This document shows, in pieces, positions 37,209-47,812 of a stretch of 64,000 bases of DNA. Under the pieces are notes generated by a model that was not told the origin of the DNA, did not search any database, and worked only from the letters and a program-made list of their open reading frames with translations. Numbering within the stretch: the stretch's first letter is position 1; each line of letters opens with the position of its first letter. This stretch comes from Roseiarcus fermentans (GTDB taxonomy: Bacteria; Pseudomonadota; Alphaproteobacteria; Rhizobiales; Beijerinckiaceae): contig NZ_QNRK01000024.1 of NCBI RefSeq assembly GCF_003315135.1, forward strand, positions 1 through 64,000, read 5' to 3'. A program made the position numbers and the translations under genes.

Positions 37209-37400
37209 GTAACTCCCAAGCCGGCAGCGAATAGCGCCGTCATCGCGAGCGAAGCGAAGCGATCCAGGGCCGCTGGGCCGCTGTCGCGCCCTCTGGTCGT
37301 CCCGCCGTCCTTCCTTGCGAGCAATTTCTTCCGCAGGAAGCAAGCGGCCGCATGGATTGCTTCGTCGCTTTGCTCCTCGCAATGACGGGTTGGGAGTTAC
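37209..37400. repeat. Palindromic element, copy 5, with terminal inverted repeats
   Basis: Same ends as copy 4 (GTAACTCCCAA at 37209-37219, TTGGGAGTTAC at 37390-37400), but its interior runs in the opposite direction: it ends ATTGCTTCGTCGCTTTGCTC followed by CTCGCAATGACGG. Confidence 0.75.
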
Positions 37401-37462
37401 ACTCGCCCGGAAAAGTCCCTGCAAACTGTTGAAAAGGCCCGAAACCGGCTCGGGCGAACACG
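37388..37462 (+). repeat. Repeat family B, copy 2
   Basis: Overlaps the end of palindromic copy 5 at the shared TTGGGAGTTAC, then CACTCGCCCGGAAAAGTCCC and GAAACCGGCTCGGG. More diverged than copy 1. Confidence 0.6.
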
Positions 37463-37473
37463 GTCGTCGACCG

Positions 37474-38343
37474 TTATCCGCTGAGCTTCTTCAGGCTCGC
37501 CGGCGGCTTCGAATCGTCGGGGACGAAGAAGTCGGGCGCGAGGTCGACCGTCGGGTCGACGCGATAGCGGTCGAAGTCCGCGACGCCGTTCTCGGACAGA
37601 AACGTGTCGTCGATCAGGAAGTTTCCGGTGAAGCTCCCGGCGTCCTTCAGAAAGATCATATGCGCCGCGTCGGCGAGGATGTCGGGGGTGCGGGAGGCGC
37701 GCATCACCGCGTCGCCGCCGAGCAGGTTCCGGATCGCCGCGGTCGCGATGGTGGTGCGCGGCCAGAGCGCGTTGACCGCGATCCGCTTGCGACGCAGCTC
37801 GCCCGCGAGCCCGAGCACGACGAGGCTCATGCCGTATTTCGCCATGGCGTAGGCCGTGTTCGGCGCGAACCACTTTTCCTGAAGGTCGAGCGGCGGCGAC
37901 AGCATGAGGATATGGGCGTTGGCCGACTTTTCCAGGTAGGGGACGGCGAACTTCGACACCATGAAGGTCCCGCGCGCGTTGACCCCGTGCATCAGGTCGA
38001 AGCGCTTCATGTCGGTCGCCTGGGAGGTGGTCAGCGAGATGGCGCTGGCGTTGTTGACCACGATGTCGAGACCGCCGAAGGTCGCGGCGGTTGTTTCCAG
38101 CGCCGCGCGCACCTGCGCCTCGTCGCGCACGTCGACCGCCAGCGGCAGCGCCTTGCCCCCCGCCCTCTCGATCTCTTCGGCCGCGGAAAAGATAGTGCCC
38201 GGCAGTTTCGGGTTGGGCTCCGCGGTCTTGGCGGCGATCGCGACATTGGCGCCGTCGCGGGCGGCCCTGAGCGCGATCGAAAGCCCGATTCCGCGCGAGG
38301 CGCCGGTGATGAACAGGGTCTTGCCTGCAAGCGTGTCGGCCAT
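37474..38343 (-). CDS. SDR-family oxidoreductase (HSDL2-like), paralogue 2
   Basis: A 289-aa short-chain dehydrogenase closely similar to the gene at 34920-35789. Seen: [28 protein letters not shown], catalytic YAMAKYGMS, and the shared ends KNLLGGD/RNLLGGD and PPASLKK. Differences cluster around residues 150-170 and 195-205, near the expected substrate side. It lies upstream of hisB but points away from it. The 171-bp gap to hisB should contain both promoters. Confidence 0.9.
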   Translation of the reverse strand: MADTLAGKTLFITGASRGIGLSIALRAARDGANVAIAAKTAEPNPKLPGTIFSAAEEIERAGGKALPLAVDVRDEAQVRAALETTAATFGGLDIVVNNASAISLTTSQATDMKRFDLMHGVNARGTFMVSKFAVPYLEKSANAHILMLSPPLDLQEKWFAPNTAYAMAKYGMSLVVLGLAGELRRKRIAVNALWPRTTIATAAIRNLLGGDAVMRASRTPDILADAAHMIFLKDAGSFTGNFLIDDTFLSENGVADFDRYRVDPTVDLAPDFFVPDDSKPPASLKKLSG

Positions 38344-38514
38344 ACGCGTCCTCCCATAAGCGCGAAGTGTTGGCGCCGCGCGCGACGGACGGCAAGGCTC
38401 CTGCGGGCCCTACACCGGGTCGATCAGTCGCGCATCCGTCCTTATGCGGGTGGCCAACCGCCGCCGGGCTTGCTATCACGGCTGCCCCAATCCCGCGAGG
38501 CCACGGCAATTTCC

Positions 38515-39102
38515 ATGCGCAAGGGCGCAGTCGCACGCAAGACCAATGAGACCCGCATCGAGGTCGACGTCGACGTCGACGGGACCGGCGTCTCGGACAT
38601 CTCGACCGGGGTCGGCTTCTTCGACCACATGCTCGACCAGCTCGCCCGCCATTCGCTGATCGACATGCGAATCGTCGCCGAGGGCGACCGCCACATCGAC
38701 GACCATCACACGGTCGAGGACGTCGGCATCGCGCTCGGGCAGGCGCTCGCGCGGGCGCTCGGCGACAAGAGGGGCCTGACCCGCTACGCCGACTGCCTGC
38801 TGCCGATGGACGAGGCGCTGACCCGCGTCGCCGTCGACGTGTCGGGGCGGCCGTTTCTCGTCTTCCGCGCCGAGTTCCCGACCGAAAAGATCGGCGGCTT
38901 CGACACCCAGCTCGTGCGCGAATTCTTCCAGGCCTTCGCCGGCCACGGCGGCCTGACCCTCCACGTCGAGACGCTCTACGGCGTCAACAGCCATCACATC
39001 GCGGAATCCTGCTTCAAGGGCGTCGCGCGCGCTCTGAAGGCTGCGGTGGCGATCGACGCGCGGCAGGCGGGTGTTGTGCCCTCGACCAAGGGCGCGCTCT
39101 AG
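38515..39102 (+). CDS. hisB: Imidazoleglycerol-phosphate dehydratase
   Basis: A 195-aa enzyme for the sixth step of histidine synthesis. Metal-binding histidines lie in [26 protein letters not shown] and [12 protein letters not shown]. Stand-alone (no phosphatase domain), as usual outside enterobacteria. The start at ATG 38515 ([14 protein letters not shown]) is chosen by homology, since the frame is open much further upstream. First gene of hisB-hisH-hisA-hisF; hisH follows after 2 bp. Confidence 0.96.
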   Translation: MRKGAVARKTNETRIEVDVDVDGTGVSDISTGVGFFDHMLDQLARHSLIDMRIVAEGDRHIDDHHTVEDVGIALGQALARALGDKRGLTRYADCLLPMDEALTRVAVDVSGRPFLVFRAEFPTEKIGGFDTQLVREFFQAFAGHGGLTLHVETLYGVNSHHIAESCFKGVARALKAAVAIDARQAGVVPSTKGAL

Positions 39103-39104
39103 CC

Positions 39105-39755
39105 ATGACCGTCGCGATCATCGATTACGGCTCGGGAAACCTGCATTCGGCGCACAAGGCCTTCGAGCGCGCAGCGCGCGAGGCCGGGCTCGACCGCGCG
39201 GTGAAGGTCACGTCGCGACCCGAAGATGTGCTCGCGGCCTCGCATGTCGTGCTGCCGGGCGTCGGCGCCTTCGCCGACTGCCGCCGTGGGCTCGACTCGG
39301 TCGCTGGCATGGTCGAGGCGCTGACGGAGGCGGTGCGCGAGCGGGGAAAACCCTTTCTCGGCATTTGCGTCGGCGCGCAACTGCTCGCGACCCGCGGCCT
39401 CGAATACGAGACCTCCGAGGGCCTCGGCTGGATTCCCGGCGACGTGGCGCCGATCCGGCCGGGGGATCCGACGCTGAAGATTCCCCACATGGGCTGGAAC
39501 ACGCTCGACGTGACGCGCCCTCACCCCGTGCTCGACGGGATTCGCACCGGACGGGACGGCCTGCACGCCTATTTCGTCCATTCCTTCCAGATCTACGCGG
39601 ACCACGCCAGCGACGTCCTCGCGGTCGTGGATTACGGCGGACCCGTGACGGCGATCGTCGCGCGCGACAACATCGTCGGCACGCAGTTCCATCCCGAGAA
39701 GAGCCAGACGCTCGGCCTCGGCCTGATCGCCAATTTCCTGAAGTGGCGCCCGTGA
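39105..39755 (+). CDS. hisH: Imidazole glycerol phosphate synthase, glutaminase subunit
   Basis: A 216-aa class I glutamine amidotransferase that supplies ammonia to HisF. The nucleophile cysteine is in [11 protein letters not shown] and the catalytic His/Glu pair in QFHPEKSQ. N-terminal [12 protein letters not shown] is typical. Its stop overlaps the GTG start of hisA by 4 bp. HisH and HisF form one complex and are separated here only by hisA. Confidence 0.96.
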   Translation: MTVAIIDYGSGNLHSAHKAFERAAREAGLDRAVKVTSRPEDVLAASHVVLPGVGAFADCRRGLDSVAGMVEALTEAVRERGKPFLGICVGAQLLATRGLEYETSEGLGWIPGDVAPIRPGDPTLKIPHMGWNTLDVTRPHPVLDGIRTGRDGLHAYFVHSFQIYADHASDVLAVVDYGGPVTAIVARDNIVGTQFHPEKSQTLGLGLIANFLKWRP

Positions 39756-40513
39756 TCCTGTTCCCCGCGATCGATCTCAAGAACGGCGAGTGCGTGCGCC
39801 TGCTGCGCGGCGACATGGCGCAGGCGACGGTTTTCAACGCCGATCCGGAGGCGCAGGCCAGAACCTTCGCCGCGAAGGGGTTCGAATATCTGCACGTCGT
39901 CGACCTCGACGGGGCGTTCGCCGGCCATCCGGTCAATGCCGATGCAGTCAGGCGTATCCTCTCCAGCCTCACCATGAAGATGCAGCTCGGCGGCGGCGTG
40001 CGCGACATGAAGACCGTGCGCGGCTGGCTGGAGGCGGGCGTGACGCGGGTGATCATCGGCACCGCCGCGGTGCGCGATCCGGACTTCGTCCGCGAGGCCG
40101 CCCGGCTCTATCCGGACCGGATCGCGGTCGGGATCGACGCGCGCGACGGCTGGGTCGCGGTCGAGGGTTGGGCCAAGACGTCCAATGTCTCCGCTCTCGA
40201 CCTCGGCCGCCGGTTCGAGGACGCTGGCGTCGCGGCGATCATCTACACCGACATCGCGCGCGACGGGGCGCTTCAGGGCCTGAACATCGCCAGCACCGTG
40301 GCGCTCGCCGAGGCGCTCGCCGTTCCCGTCATCGCCTCCGGCGGCCTTGCCTCGATCGAGGACGTGCGCCGGCTGACCGAGCCCGATTGCGTGCGGCTCG
40401 CCGGCGCCATCGCCGGCCGCGCGCTCTACGATGGCCGGCTCGATCCGCGCGAGGCGCTGGCGGTGTTGCGGGGCCGCGGCGCGCCGGTCCGCCCCGAAGG
40501 AGCGCCGCCATGA
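39752..40513 (+). CDS. hisA: ProFAR isomerase
   Basis: A 253-aa TIM barrel that isomerises ProFAR to PRFAR in histidine synthesis. Landmarks are [18 protein letters not shown] (first catalytic Asp), [11 protein letters not shown], and [13 protein letters not shown] (second catalytic Asp), with ASGGLAS for phosphate binding. GTG 39752 overlaps the hisH stop (GTGA). Its own stop overlaps hisF. Confidence 0.96.
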   Translation: MILFPAIDLKNGECVRLLRGDMAQATVFNADPEAQARTFAAKGFEYLHVVDLDGAFAGHPVNADAVRRILSSLTMKMQLGGGVRDMKTVRGWLEAGVTRVIIGTAAVRDPDFVREAARLYPDRIAVGIDARDGWVAVEGWAKTSNVSALDLGRRFEDAGVAAIIYTDIARDGALQGLNIASTVALAEALAVPVIASGGLASIEDVRRLTEPDCVRLAGAIAGRALYDGRLDPREALAVLRGRGAPVRPEGAPP

Positions 40514-41286
40514 CCCTCAAGGCCCGCGTCATTCCCTGCCTCGACGTCAAGGACGGCCGTGTCGTCAAGGGCGTCAATTTCGTCAATTTGCGCGACGCGG
40601 GCGATCCGGTCGAAAGCGCGATCGCCTACGACAGGGCCGGGGCGGACGAGCTCTGCTTCCTCGACATCACCGCGAGCCACGAGGACCGCGGCATTCTGCT
40701 CGACGTCGTGCGCCGCACCGCCGAGGTCTGCTTCATGCCGCTGACCGTCGGCGGCGGCGTGCGCACCACCGACGACATCCGCAACCTGCTGCTGGCCGGC
40801 GCCGACAAGGCGTCGATCAATTCGGCCGCGGTCGCCGACCGGCAGTTCGTCCGCCTCGCAGCGGAGAAATTCGGCAGCCAGTGCGTGGTCGTCGCCATCG
40901 ACGCGAAGCGCGTCTCGGGCGTGGGCGAGCCCGCCCGCTGGGAGATCTTCACCCACGGCGGCCGGCGGCCGACCGGCATCGAGGCGGTCGCCTTCGCGCG
41001 CGAGGTGACCGAGCTCGGCGCGGGCGAGATCCTCCTCACCTCGATGGACCGGGACGGCGCGAAAATCGGTTTCGATCTCGACCTCACCCGCGCGATCGCC
41101 GACGCCGTGCCGATCCCGGTGATCGCCTCCGGCGGCGTCGGGACTCTGGACCACCTGGTGGACGGCGTGAAGGTCGGCCACGCGAGCGCGGTGCTCGCCG
41201 CCTCGATCTTCCACTTCGGCGAATACACGATCCGTGAGGCGAAGAGCCGCATGGCCGAGGCGGGCATTCCCGTCCGGATGGACTGA
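40510..41286 (+). CDS. hisF: Imidazole glycerol phosphate synthase, cyclase subunit
   Basis: A 258-aa TIM barrel that closes the imidazole ring and releases AICAR to purine synthesis. Catalytic aspartates lie in [15 protein letters not shown] and [25 protein letters not shown] and [10 protein letters not shown] bind phosphate. ATG 40510 overlaps the hisA stop by 4 bp. hisE, often next, is not present: ubiE follows after 59 bp. Confidence 0.96.
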   Translation: MTLKARVIPCLDVKDGRVVKGVNFVNLRDAGDPVESAIAYDRAGADELCFLDITASHEDRGILLDVVRRTAEVCFMPLTVGGGVRTTDDIRNLLLAGADKASINSAAVADRQFVRLAAEKFGSQCVVVAIDAKRVSGVGEPARWEIFTHGGRRPTGIEAVAFAREVTELGAGEILLTSMDRDGAKIGFDLDLTRAIADAVPIPVIASGGVGTLDHLVDGVKVGHASAVLAASIFHFGEYTIREAKSRMAEAGIPVRMD

Positions 41287-41345
41287 GACGGTGTACGGGC
41301 GCCGCGCGGCGCGCTAGAAGGCGCGCGCCCTCCACGGAGATCGAA

Positions 41346-42104
41346 ATGTCCACGAGCCCCGAGCACACGCACTTCGGCGAGCGCCAGGTGCGCCTTGACG
41401 AGAAGCAGGGCCTGGTCGACGACGTTTTCCACAAGGTCGCCGACCGTTACGACGTGATGAACGACCTGATGTCGTTCGGTCTGCATCGCGTCTGGAAGGA
41501 CATTTTCGCCGCCAAGGTTCACCCTTCGGCGACTAGGGCCTTCGCCCACCTCGACGTCGCCGGCGGGACCGGCGACGTCGCCTTCCGGATCGCCCGGGCC
41601 GGGGGCCCGCGTACGCGGGTGACCGTCGCCGACATCAACGCGGACATGCTCAGGGTCGGCGCCGAGCGTGCGAGCAAGCGCGGGCTCGACGAACGCCTGA
41701 CCTTCGTCGAGGCCAACGCCGAGGAACTGCCGTTCGGCGACGGCGAATTCGACGCCTATACGATCGCATTCGGCATCCGCAACGTGCCGCGAATCGAGAA
41801 GGCGCTCGGGGAGGCGTTTCGCGTGCTGCGGCGCGGCGGGCGGTTCCTCTGCCTCGAGTTCTCGCACGTCGACCTTCCGGTTCTCGACCGGGTTTACGAC
41901 GCCTATTCGTACACCGCCATTCCCGCGATCGGCAAAGTGGTTGCGGGCGACGGCGCCCCCTATCGCTATCTCGTCGAGTCGATCCGCAAGTTTCCCTCGG
42001 CCGACCTGTTCGCCGACATGATCGCCGCCGCCGGCTTTTCGCGCGTGGACGCTGTGAAGCTCAGCGGCGGCGTGGTCGCGATCCACTCGGGCTGGAAGCT
42101 CTGA
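41346..42104 (+). CDS. ubiE: Ubiquinone/menaquinone C-methyltransferase
   Basis: A 252-aa SAM-dependent methyltransferase that methylates the benzoquinol ring in ubiquinone synthesis. Seen: [19 protein letters not shown], the SAM motif [12 protein letters not shown], and the UbiE signature [13 protein letters not shown]. ubiB follows 3 bp later, so the two are coupled. In related genomes mutM often precedes; here hisF does. Confidence 0.95.
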   Translation: MSTSPEHTHFGERQVRLDEKQGLVDDVFHKVADRYDVMNDLMSFGLHRVWKDIFAAKVHPSATRAFAHLDVAGGTGDVAFRIARAGGPRTRVTVADINADMLRVGAERASKRGLDERLTFVEANAEELPFGDGEFDAYTIAFGIRNVPRIEKALGEAFRVLRRGGRFLCLEFSHVDLPVLDRVYDAYSYTAIPAIGKVVAGDGAPYRYLVESIRKFPSADLFADMIAAAGFSRVDAVKLSGGVVAIHSGWKL

Positions 42105-42107
42105 TTC

Positions 42108-43652
42108 ATGGGACTCGTCACCGCGGTCGGCCATGGCGTGCGGCTCGCGCGCGCGGGGTTCGTGTTCGCCCGCGAAGGGGCGTTCGTCGACGTCGACCCG
42201 GCGCTCCTGCCTCCCGGCGCGCGCCTGCCGCTTGCGCTCGTCAATCTCGTGGCCAGGCGCGACGTCCGCGGGCTCGCGGGCCTGTCGCGCGCCATCGATC
42301 GGCTCGGGCCCTCCTACGTCAAGATGGGCCAGTTCCTGTCGACCAGGCCCGACATCGTCGGGCCCAAGGTCGCGCTCGAACTCGAAAGCCTGCAGGACCG
42401 GGTGAGGCCGATGAGCCGCGAGGCGGCGATCGCCATCATTGAAAGAGCCTTCGGCGCAAAGATCGAGACGGTCTACGCCGAATTCGGCGAGCCGGTCGCG
42501 GCGGCCTCAATCGCCCAGGTCCACCGGGCCTCGGTCGACGGCCCGGAGGGGCGGCGCGACGTGGCGGTGAAGGTGCTGCGCGATGGCGTCGAGAAGCGCT
42601 TCGCCAGCGAGATCAAAGACATGGTCTTCGCGGCGCGGCTCGCCGAGCGCATCGCGCCGGAAGCGCGCCGCCTGCGCCTCGTCCAGGTGGTCGACACGCT
42701 GGCGCGGTCGGTGCGGATGGAGATGGATTTCCGGCTCGAGGCCGCGGCGGCGTCGGAATTCGCCGACAATGCGAAGGACGATCCCGACATCCGCGCGCCG
42801 GCGATCGACTGGGACCGGACCACCCGCGAAGTGATGACGATGGAGTGGGTCGAGGGCGTCCCGCTCGCCGATCCCGACCGCCTCGCGGCGCTCGGGTTCG
42901 ATCCGCCCGCGCTCGCGCGGACGCTCATCCAGACCTTTCTCCGCCATGCGCTGCGCGACGGCTTCTTCCACGCCGACATGCATCAGGGGAACATTTTCGT
43001 CGATTCGGCCGGGCGGATCGTCGCGGTTGACTTCGGCATCATGGGCCGCCTGGGGCGGAAGGAGCGCCGGTTCCTCGCCGAGATCCTGTTCGGCTTCATC
43101 CGGCGCGACTACCGGCGGGTCGCCGAGGTCCATTTCGAGGCGGGCTACGTGCCGGACACCTACCGCGTCGAGGATTTCGCACAGGCCATCCGGGCGATCG
43201 GCGAGCCGATCCACTCGCGGACCGCCGACCAGATCTCCATGGCGAAGCTGTTGACGCTGCTGTTCGAGGTGACGGCGCTGTTCGACATGACGACACGGGT
43301 CGAGTTGGTCATGCTGCAGAAGACGATGGTGGTCGCCGAAGGCGTGGCGCGGAAGCTCGATCCGCAACTGAACCTGTGGTCGATTTCGGAACCGGTGGTC
43401 GGCGCCTGGATCGCGGACAATCTCGGCCCAAAAGCGAAGGTGGAGGACGCCGGCCGCGGCGCCGCCGCCCTCGCGACGCTGATCGTCGAAGGGCCGCGCC
43501 GGCTCGAGGCCATCGCCGCGAGGCTGGAGGCCTGGGCCAAAACGCCGCCTGTGGAAAGTGAACCGGAAGGGCGCGGCCTCGCCAGACTGGGCTATATTTT
43601 TACTGGCGCTTTCGTCACGATTTTGTTATTTGCGCTGATCAAGTGGAGTTAA
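42108..43652 (+). CDS. ubiB: Ubiquinone biosynthesis protein UbiB (atypical kinase family)
   Basis: A 514-aa UbiB/ADCK-type protein needed for ubiquinone synthesis. Landmarks are the KxGQ motif in SYVKMGQFLSTRPD, the Ala-rich nucleotide loop AAASIAQVHRA, HADMHQGNIFVD, and the DFG motif in VAVDFGIMGRLG. Two helices end the protein (GYIFTGAFVTILLFALIKW), anchoring it in the inner membrane. It is coupled to ubiE. Confidence 0.95.
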   Translation: MGLVTAVGHGVRLARAGFVFAREGAFVDVDPALLPPGARLPLALVNLVARRDVRGLAGLSRAIDRLGPSYVKMGQFLSTRPDIVGPKVALELESLQDRVRPMSREAAIAIIERAFGAKIETVYAEFGEPVAAASIAQVHRASVDGPEGRRDVAVKVLRDGVEKRFASEIKDMVFAARLAERIAPEARRLRLVQVVDTLARSVRMEMDFRLEAAAASEFADNAKDDPDIRAPAIDWDRTTREVMTMEWVEGVPLADPDRLAALGFDPPALARTLIQTFLRHALRDGFFHADMHQGNIFVDSAGRIVAVDFGIMGRLGRKERRFLAEILFGFIRRDYRRVAEVHFEAGYVPDTYRVEDFAQAIRAIGEPIHSRTADQISMAKLLTLLFEVTALFDMTTRVELVMLQKTMVVAEGVARKLDPQLNLWSISEPVVGAWIADNLGPKAKVEDAGRGAAALATLIVEGPRRLEAIAARLEAWAKTPPVESEPEGRGLARLGYIFTGAFVTILLFALIKWS

Positions 43653-43804
43653 GGCGCATCCCTCCGGCGCGACACGATTCGGGGGCCCGGGAGTCGATGA
43701 CCGCGCCGAAGGGCGCCCACGTCGTCCCCTTTCCTGAGATTTGCGGCGGCGAGACCAGATCAGATGCGGACAGTCCGTTCCCACGCGACCGGCCTTGAAG
43801 ACCG

Positions 43805-45043
43805 ATGACCGCCGTTCCCCTAGCGGCAGCGCGCATTCTTCTGGTCATCGGAGGCGGGATCGCCGCCTACAAGTCGCTCGAGCTGATTCGGCGCCTTCGA
43901 GACCGCGGCGCCGCGGTGCAGGTGGTGATGACCGATTCGGCGCGCCAGTTCATCACGCCGCTGTCGGCTGCGACGCTTAGCGGGCAGCCGGTTCGGGACG
44001 CGTTATTCAACCTGACCGACGAATCGCTGATCGGCCACATCGAACTGTCCCGTTCCGCCGACCTGGTGGTGGTGGCGCCGGCCACCGCCAATCTGCTGGC
44101 GCGAATGGCGGGAGGGCTTGCGGACGATCTGGCGACGACGCTCCTGCTGGCGACCGACAAGCCCGTGCTCGTCGCGCCGGCGATGAACGTACGGATGTGG
44201 TTGCATCCGGCAACCCAGAGGAACATCGAACGGCTCGGGGCCGATGGCGTCGCATTTGCCGGTCCCGACGAAGGTCCGATGGCGTGCGGCGAATTCGGCC
44301 CCGGTCGCATGGCCGAACCCGCGGCGATCGTTGATGCGATCGAGAGGGCGCTCTCGAAGACGGCTGATTCGCCGGAAAGGCCCAGCTTGCTTGCCGGGCG
44401 ACGAGTGATTGTCACGTCGGGTCCGACTTATGAGCCCATTGATCCGGTCCGGTTCATCGGCAACCGGTCGTCGGGTCGCCAGGGCCATGCAATCGCGCAA
44501 TCGGCTGTTGGCGCCGGCGCAAATGTTATCCTCGTCACCGGGCCCGTCGCGCTGCCCGATCCGCCCGGTGCGACTGTCGTTCACGTTGAGACCGCGCTTG
44601 AGATGCAAGCTGCGGTTGCCGCCGCATTGCCTGCCGACGCCTTCATAGCGGCGGCTGCGGTGGCCGATTGGCGAGTCGAACGTGTCGATAACGAGAAGAT
44701 CAAGAAGGGCGAAGGCGGCGCCCCGACCCTGCGACTTGTTGAAAACCCCGATATACTTGCGGAAGTCGCCAAGATGAACAAGCCACGTCCCGCTGTCGTG
44801 ATCGGGTTCGCAGCGGAAACGAATCACTTAGTCGACAATGCGAAATCCAAATTGCTGCGCAAGGGGTGTGATTTCATCATCGGCAATAGTGTCGCGAGCG
44901 GAACCACGACTTTCGGCGGCGAAACAAACGAGGTGCTGCTGATCGGCGCGGAAGGCGTCGAGCGCTGGCCGTCGATGAGCAAGGCGGCCGTCGCCGACCG
45001 GCTCGTTGCGAAGCTCGCTGTAGAATTGGCGAAGCGCTCGTGA
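43805..45043 (+). CDS. coaBC: Bifunctional phosphopantothenoylcysteine decarboxylase/synthetase
   Basis: A 412-aa CoA biosynthesis enzyme. The CoaC domain (FMN decarboxylase, ~1-185) has [43 protein letters not shown] and the catalytic Cys in [16 protein letters not shown]. The CoaB domain (~195-412) has [20 protein letters not shown] with SSGRQG, and [10 protein letters not shown]. Its last bases overlap the dut GTG. The 150 bp upstream (43653-43804) may hold its promoter. Codon use is slightly less GC-rich than in ubiB. Confidence 0.95.
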   Translation: MTAVPLAAARILLVIGGGIAAYKSLELIRRLRDRGAAVQVVMTDSARQFITPLSAATLSGQPVRDALFNLTDESLIGHIELSRSADLVVVAPATANLLARMAGGLADDLATTLLLATDKPVLVAPAMNVRMWLHPATQRNIERLGADGVAFAGPDEGPMACGEFGPGRMAEPAAIVDAIERALSKTADSPERPSLLAGRRVIVTSGPTYEPIDPVRFIGNRSSGRQGHAIAQSAVGAGANVILVTGPVALPDPPGATVVHVETALEMQAAVAAALPADAFIAAAAVADWRVERVDNEKIKKGEGGAPTLRLVENPDILAEVAKMNKPRPAVVIGFAAETNHLVDNAKSKLLRKGCDFIIGNSVASGTTTFGGETNEVLLIGAEGVERWPSMSKAAVADRLVAKLAVELAKRS

Positions 45044-45504
45044 TTCCAGTTGTTTACACACAGCTTCCGCACGGCGAGGGCTTGCAATTGCCGGCGTATA
45101 AGAGTGAAGATGCGGCGGGGATGGACCTCTTGGCCGCGTTGCCGGCCGACGGGGAGGTTGTTCTGGCCCCCGGGGCCCGGTCGTTGATCCCGACCGGGTT
45201 GGCAATCGAGCTGCCCAAGGGTTTTGAAGGGCAGATCAGACCGCGTTCGGGGCTCGCACTGCATGAGGGTGTGACCGTCCTCAACAGTCCGGGAACGGTC
45301 GACGCCGATTACCGAGGGGAAATCGGCGTCATACTCATCAATTTTGGAACCAAGCCCTTTGTTGTTCGGCGGGGCGCGCGCATTGCGCAACTCGTCGTTT
45401 GTCCTGTGGAACGCGTCGCTCTCATTGCGGGCGGGCGGCTCACTGCGAGCGCAAGGGGTGCAAATGGATTCGGCTCCACCGGGCGCTCATCAGAGGAGGA
45501 TTGA
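45040..45504 (+). CDS. dut: dUTP diphosphatase
   Basis: A 154-aa trimeric dUTPase that hydrolyses dUTP to dUMP. All five motifs are seen: [47 protein letters not shown] and the C-terminal [13 protein letters not shown] 45040 overlaps the coaBC stop by 4 bp. The coaBC-dut pair is standard in this group. Confidence 0.96.
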   Translation: MIPVVYTQLPHGEGLQLPAYKSEDAAGMDLLAALPADGEVVLAPGARSLIPTGLAIELPKGFEGQIRPRSGLALHEGVTVLNSPGTVDADYRGEIGVILINFGTKPFVVRRGARIAQLVVCPVERVALIAGGRLTASARGANGFGSTGRSSEED

Positions 45505-45505
45505 T

Positions 45506-45958
45506 ATGAACCTGCTATCGCGACGGAGCGTCCTCGCCATCGCCGCCGTTGTCGATGTCGCGTTGCACTCGAGGTCCGCGCCGGTTGCGGCGAAGGCCCT
45601 CGCCGCGCGTCACAAACTGCCTCCCCGACACCTGGAGACCTTGCTCCAGGGTCTCGTTCACGCCAAGATTCTCAAGGGCGTGCGCGGGCCTCGGGGCGGC
45701 TATGAACTGGCCCGGGAGCGCCGGCGCATCACGGTCGGCGAAATCGTCCGCACTGCGATGTCGTTGAGCACGGCGGATCCGGACGATCTGGGCGCGAACT
45801 CGCTCCTCCTGGAGCGGGTCATCGACCCGACCGTCAAGAAGGCCGGGGAGTCGTTCCTCGCCAACCTGGACGCAATCACGGTCGAGAACATGTGCGAAAC
45901 GGCGGAACAGGCGCACGTGCTCGACGACGAGAAGACCTCGGGCGATTTTGCTATCTAG
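45506..45958 (+). CDS. Rrf2-family transcriptional regulator
   Basis: A 150-aa regulator with the Rrf2 winged helix: SRRSVLAIAAVVDVALHS, LAARHKLPPRHLETLLQGLV and GVRGPRGGYELARERRRITV. Only one cysteine is seen (ENMCETAEQ), so it lacks the three-Cys Fe-S site of IscR/NsrR. An AGGAGG site precedes ATG 45506. It lies directly upstream of cysK on the same strand, an order suggesting a cysteine-metabolism regulator (CymR-like role), which is inference. Confidence 0.9.
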   Translation: MNLLSRRSVLAIAAVVDVALHSRSAPVAAKALAARHKLPPRHLETLLQGLVHAKILKGVRGPRGGYELARERRRITVGEIVRTAMSLSTADPDDLGANSLLLERVIDPTVKKAGESFLANLDAITVENMCETAEQAHVLDDEKTSGDFAI

Positions 45959-45966
45959 CGGCGATA

Positions 45967-46045
45967 TAACCGACGATATATAGATCAGCCTCGGTTAAAG
46001 GCGCATCGTCCGGACCGAGCCGCGCAAGCGACGGCCCGGACGATG
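45967..46045. promoter_or_regulatory. Inverted repeat and hairpin between the Rrf2 gene and cysK
   Basis: Two structures lie in the 106-bp gap. TAACCGA (45967-45973) and TCGGTTA (45991-45997) form an inverted repeat with AT-rich DNA between them, a candidate operator. CATCGTCCGG (46004-46013) and CCGGACGATG (46036-46045) form a perfect 10-bp stem, followed by TCTGTTTAC. The second could be a terminator or attenuator before cysK. Both roles are inference. Confidence 0.5.
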
Positions 46046-46064
46046 TCTGTTTACGGAGACGCAC

Positions 46065-47042
46065 GTGATGATGATGGATGCAGGCGCCGGACGCAAGCCG
46101 GGCCGGGGGCGGGTCTACGCCTCGATCACCGACACCATCGGCGATACGCCCCTCGTCGCGCTCGACCGTCTCGCCAAGGAAAAAGGCGTCGACGCGCGTC
46201 TCCTGGCCAAACTCGAATTCTTCAATCCGATATCAAGCGTCAAGGACCGCATCGGCGTGGCGATGATCGACGCGCTCGAGGCGCAGGGCAAGCTCGCGCC
46301 GGGCAAGGGCGTTCTCGTCGAGCCGACGTCCGGCAACACCGGCATCGCGCTCGCCTTCGTCGCCGCGGCGCGCGGCTACAAGCTGATTTTGGTGATGCCG
46401 GAGTCGATGTCGATCGAGCGGCGCAAGATGCTGGCGCTGCTCGGCGCCGAACTCGTGCTCACGCCGGCCGCGCTCGGCATGAAGGGCGCGATCGCCAAGG
46501 CAAACGAGATCGTCGCCACGACCCCGGGCGCGCTTATTCCGCAGCAGTTCGAAAACCCGGCCAACCCCGAGATTCATCGACGCACCACCGCCGAGGAAAT
46601 CTGGAACGATACGGACGGCGAGGTGGATATCTTCGTCGCCGGCGTGGGCACCGGCGGCACGATCACGGGCGTGGGGCAGGTGCTGAAAGCGCGCAAGCCG
46701 GGCGTGCGAATCGTCGCGGTGGAGCCGGAGGACTCGCCAGTGCTGTCCGGCGGGGCGCCGGGGCCGCACAAGATTCAGGGGATCGGCGCGGGCTTCGCGC
46801 CCTCGATTCTCGACCGCGGGATCATCGACGAGGTCGTGGCGGTCGGGAACCAGACCGCCTTCGACATGGCGCGGCTCACCGCGCGCATCGAAGGCGTGCC
46901 GGTCGGCATTTCGTCCGGCGCGGCGATCGCGGCCGCCATCGATGTCGGCCGCCGCCCGGAAAGCGCCGGCAAGACCATCGTGGTCGTCATCCCGTCGTTC
47001 GCCGAGCGCTACCTGTCGACGGCGTTGTTCGAAGGCTTGTGA
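46065..47042 (+). CDS. cysK: Cysteine synthase
   Basis: A 325-aa PLP enzyme that makes cysteine from O-acetylserine and sulfide. The PLP lysine is in [15 protein letters not shown], the substrate loop is [11 protein letters not shown], and the PLP phosphate site is [12 protein letters not shown]. The start has four Met codons in a row (46065 on), and any may be used; GGAG lies ~8 bp upstream. It is preceded by an Rrf2 regulator. Confidence 0.95.
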   Translation: MMMMDAGAGRKPGRGRVYASITDTIGDTPLVALDRLAKEKGVDARLLAKLEFFNPISSVKDRIGVAMIDALEAQGKLAPGKGVLVEPTSGNTGIALAFVAAARGYKLILVMPESMSIERRKMLALLGAELVLTPAALGMKGAIAKANEIVATTPGALIPQQFENPANPEIHRRTTAEEIWNDTDGEVDIFVAGVGTGGTITGVGQVLKARKPGVRIVAVEPEDSPVLSGGAPGPHKIQGIGAGFAPSILDRGIIDEVVAVGNQTAFDMARLTARIEGVPVGISSGAAIAAAIDVGRRPESAGKTIVVVIPSFAERYLSTALFEGL

Positions 47043-47173
47043 AGGGCGCGCGCCCGACGGGCCCCGCTTGCCGCTCGCGGAGAAATGATTGGCTTCGGAT
47101 GTCGTGATGCGTCAGACCCACGCGCAAGCTCGTCCGAGGGTCGCCGGCGGAGCGCAGGGTCGAGGAGAATGAC

Positions 47174-47812
47174 ATGGACCGCAGGCGTTTTCTGTTGGCC
47201 TTCCCGGCGGGCGCGGCGTCGGTCCTGATCGGCGAGGCCGCCGCGCCGCAGGCCGGACGCGCGGCGGCGGCGAACACGGTCGACATCCATGCGATCCTGG
47301 ATGATCCGGACGCGCCAGTCGGCGGCGACCCGACCGGCGATGTAACGATCGTCGCCTTCATCGACTACAACTGCCCGTTCTGCAAGCGGGCCGAACCCGA
47401 CCTGCAGCGACTGGTGGCGAGCGACGGCAAGATCCGCCTTGTCTACAAGGATTGGCCGATCCTCGCGCGAAGCTCGGTCACGGGCGCGCGGCTCGCGCTC
47501 GCCGCAAACTACCAGGGTAAATACGAGCCCGCGCACGCGGCTCTGATGGCCCTGCATGGGCGATCTTCGGATGCCGCGATGCGCGCCGCGGTCGCGTCGG
47601 CGGGCGTCGACATCGCCCGGTTGGACAAGGATCTCGACGCTCATGGCGACGCGATCATGGATTGTCTTCGCCGCAACGGGACGCAGGCGAACGCGCTCCA
47701 CCTTCAGGGCACGCCCGTCTATCTGGTCGGCCCCTATCTGGTGGCGGCGTCGCTGAACTATGACCAGTTCAGCGACGTCGTCGCGAAGTTCCGGGCGCAG
47801 ATCGGGAAGTGA
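47174..47812 (+). CDS. DsbA-family thioredoxin-fold protein
   Basis: A 212-aa exported thiol oxidoreductase. The N-terminus MDRRRFLLAFPAGAASVLIG has RRRF before a hydrophobic core, a possible Tat signal. The active site is CPFC in IDYNCPFCKRAEPDL, and the cis-Pro loop is LQGTPVYLVG. Resembles Com1/BdbD-type DsbA relatives that shape or isomerise periplasmic disulfides. It converges on the VOC gene (stops adjacent). Confidence 0.9.
   Translation: MDRRRFLLAFPAGAASVLIGEAAAPQAGRAAAANTVDIHAILDDPDAPVGGDPTGDVTIVAFIDYNCPFCKRAEPDLQRLVASDGKIRLVYKDWPILARSSVTGARLALAANYQGKYEPAHAALMALHGRSSDAAMRAAVASAGVDIARLDKDLDAHGDAIMDCLRRNGTQANALHLQGTPVYLVGPYLVAASLNYDQFSDVVAKFRAQIGK

Noticed and set aside
36560-37470. 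Possible CRISPR-like repeat cluster
   Set aside because: The repeats are of several families, irregularly spaced and in both orientations; there are no uniform short repeats with unique spacers.
35790-37473. Small open frames between the two SDR genes
   Set aside because: They follow the repeat copies, and similar peptides recur at 55.2-55.4 kb only because the repeat recurs.
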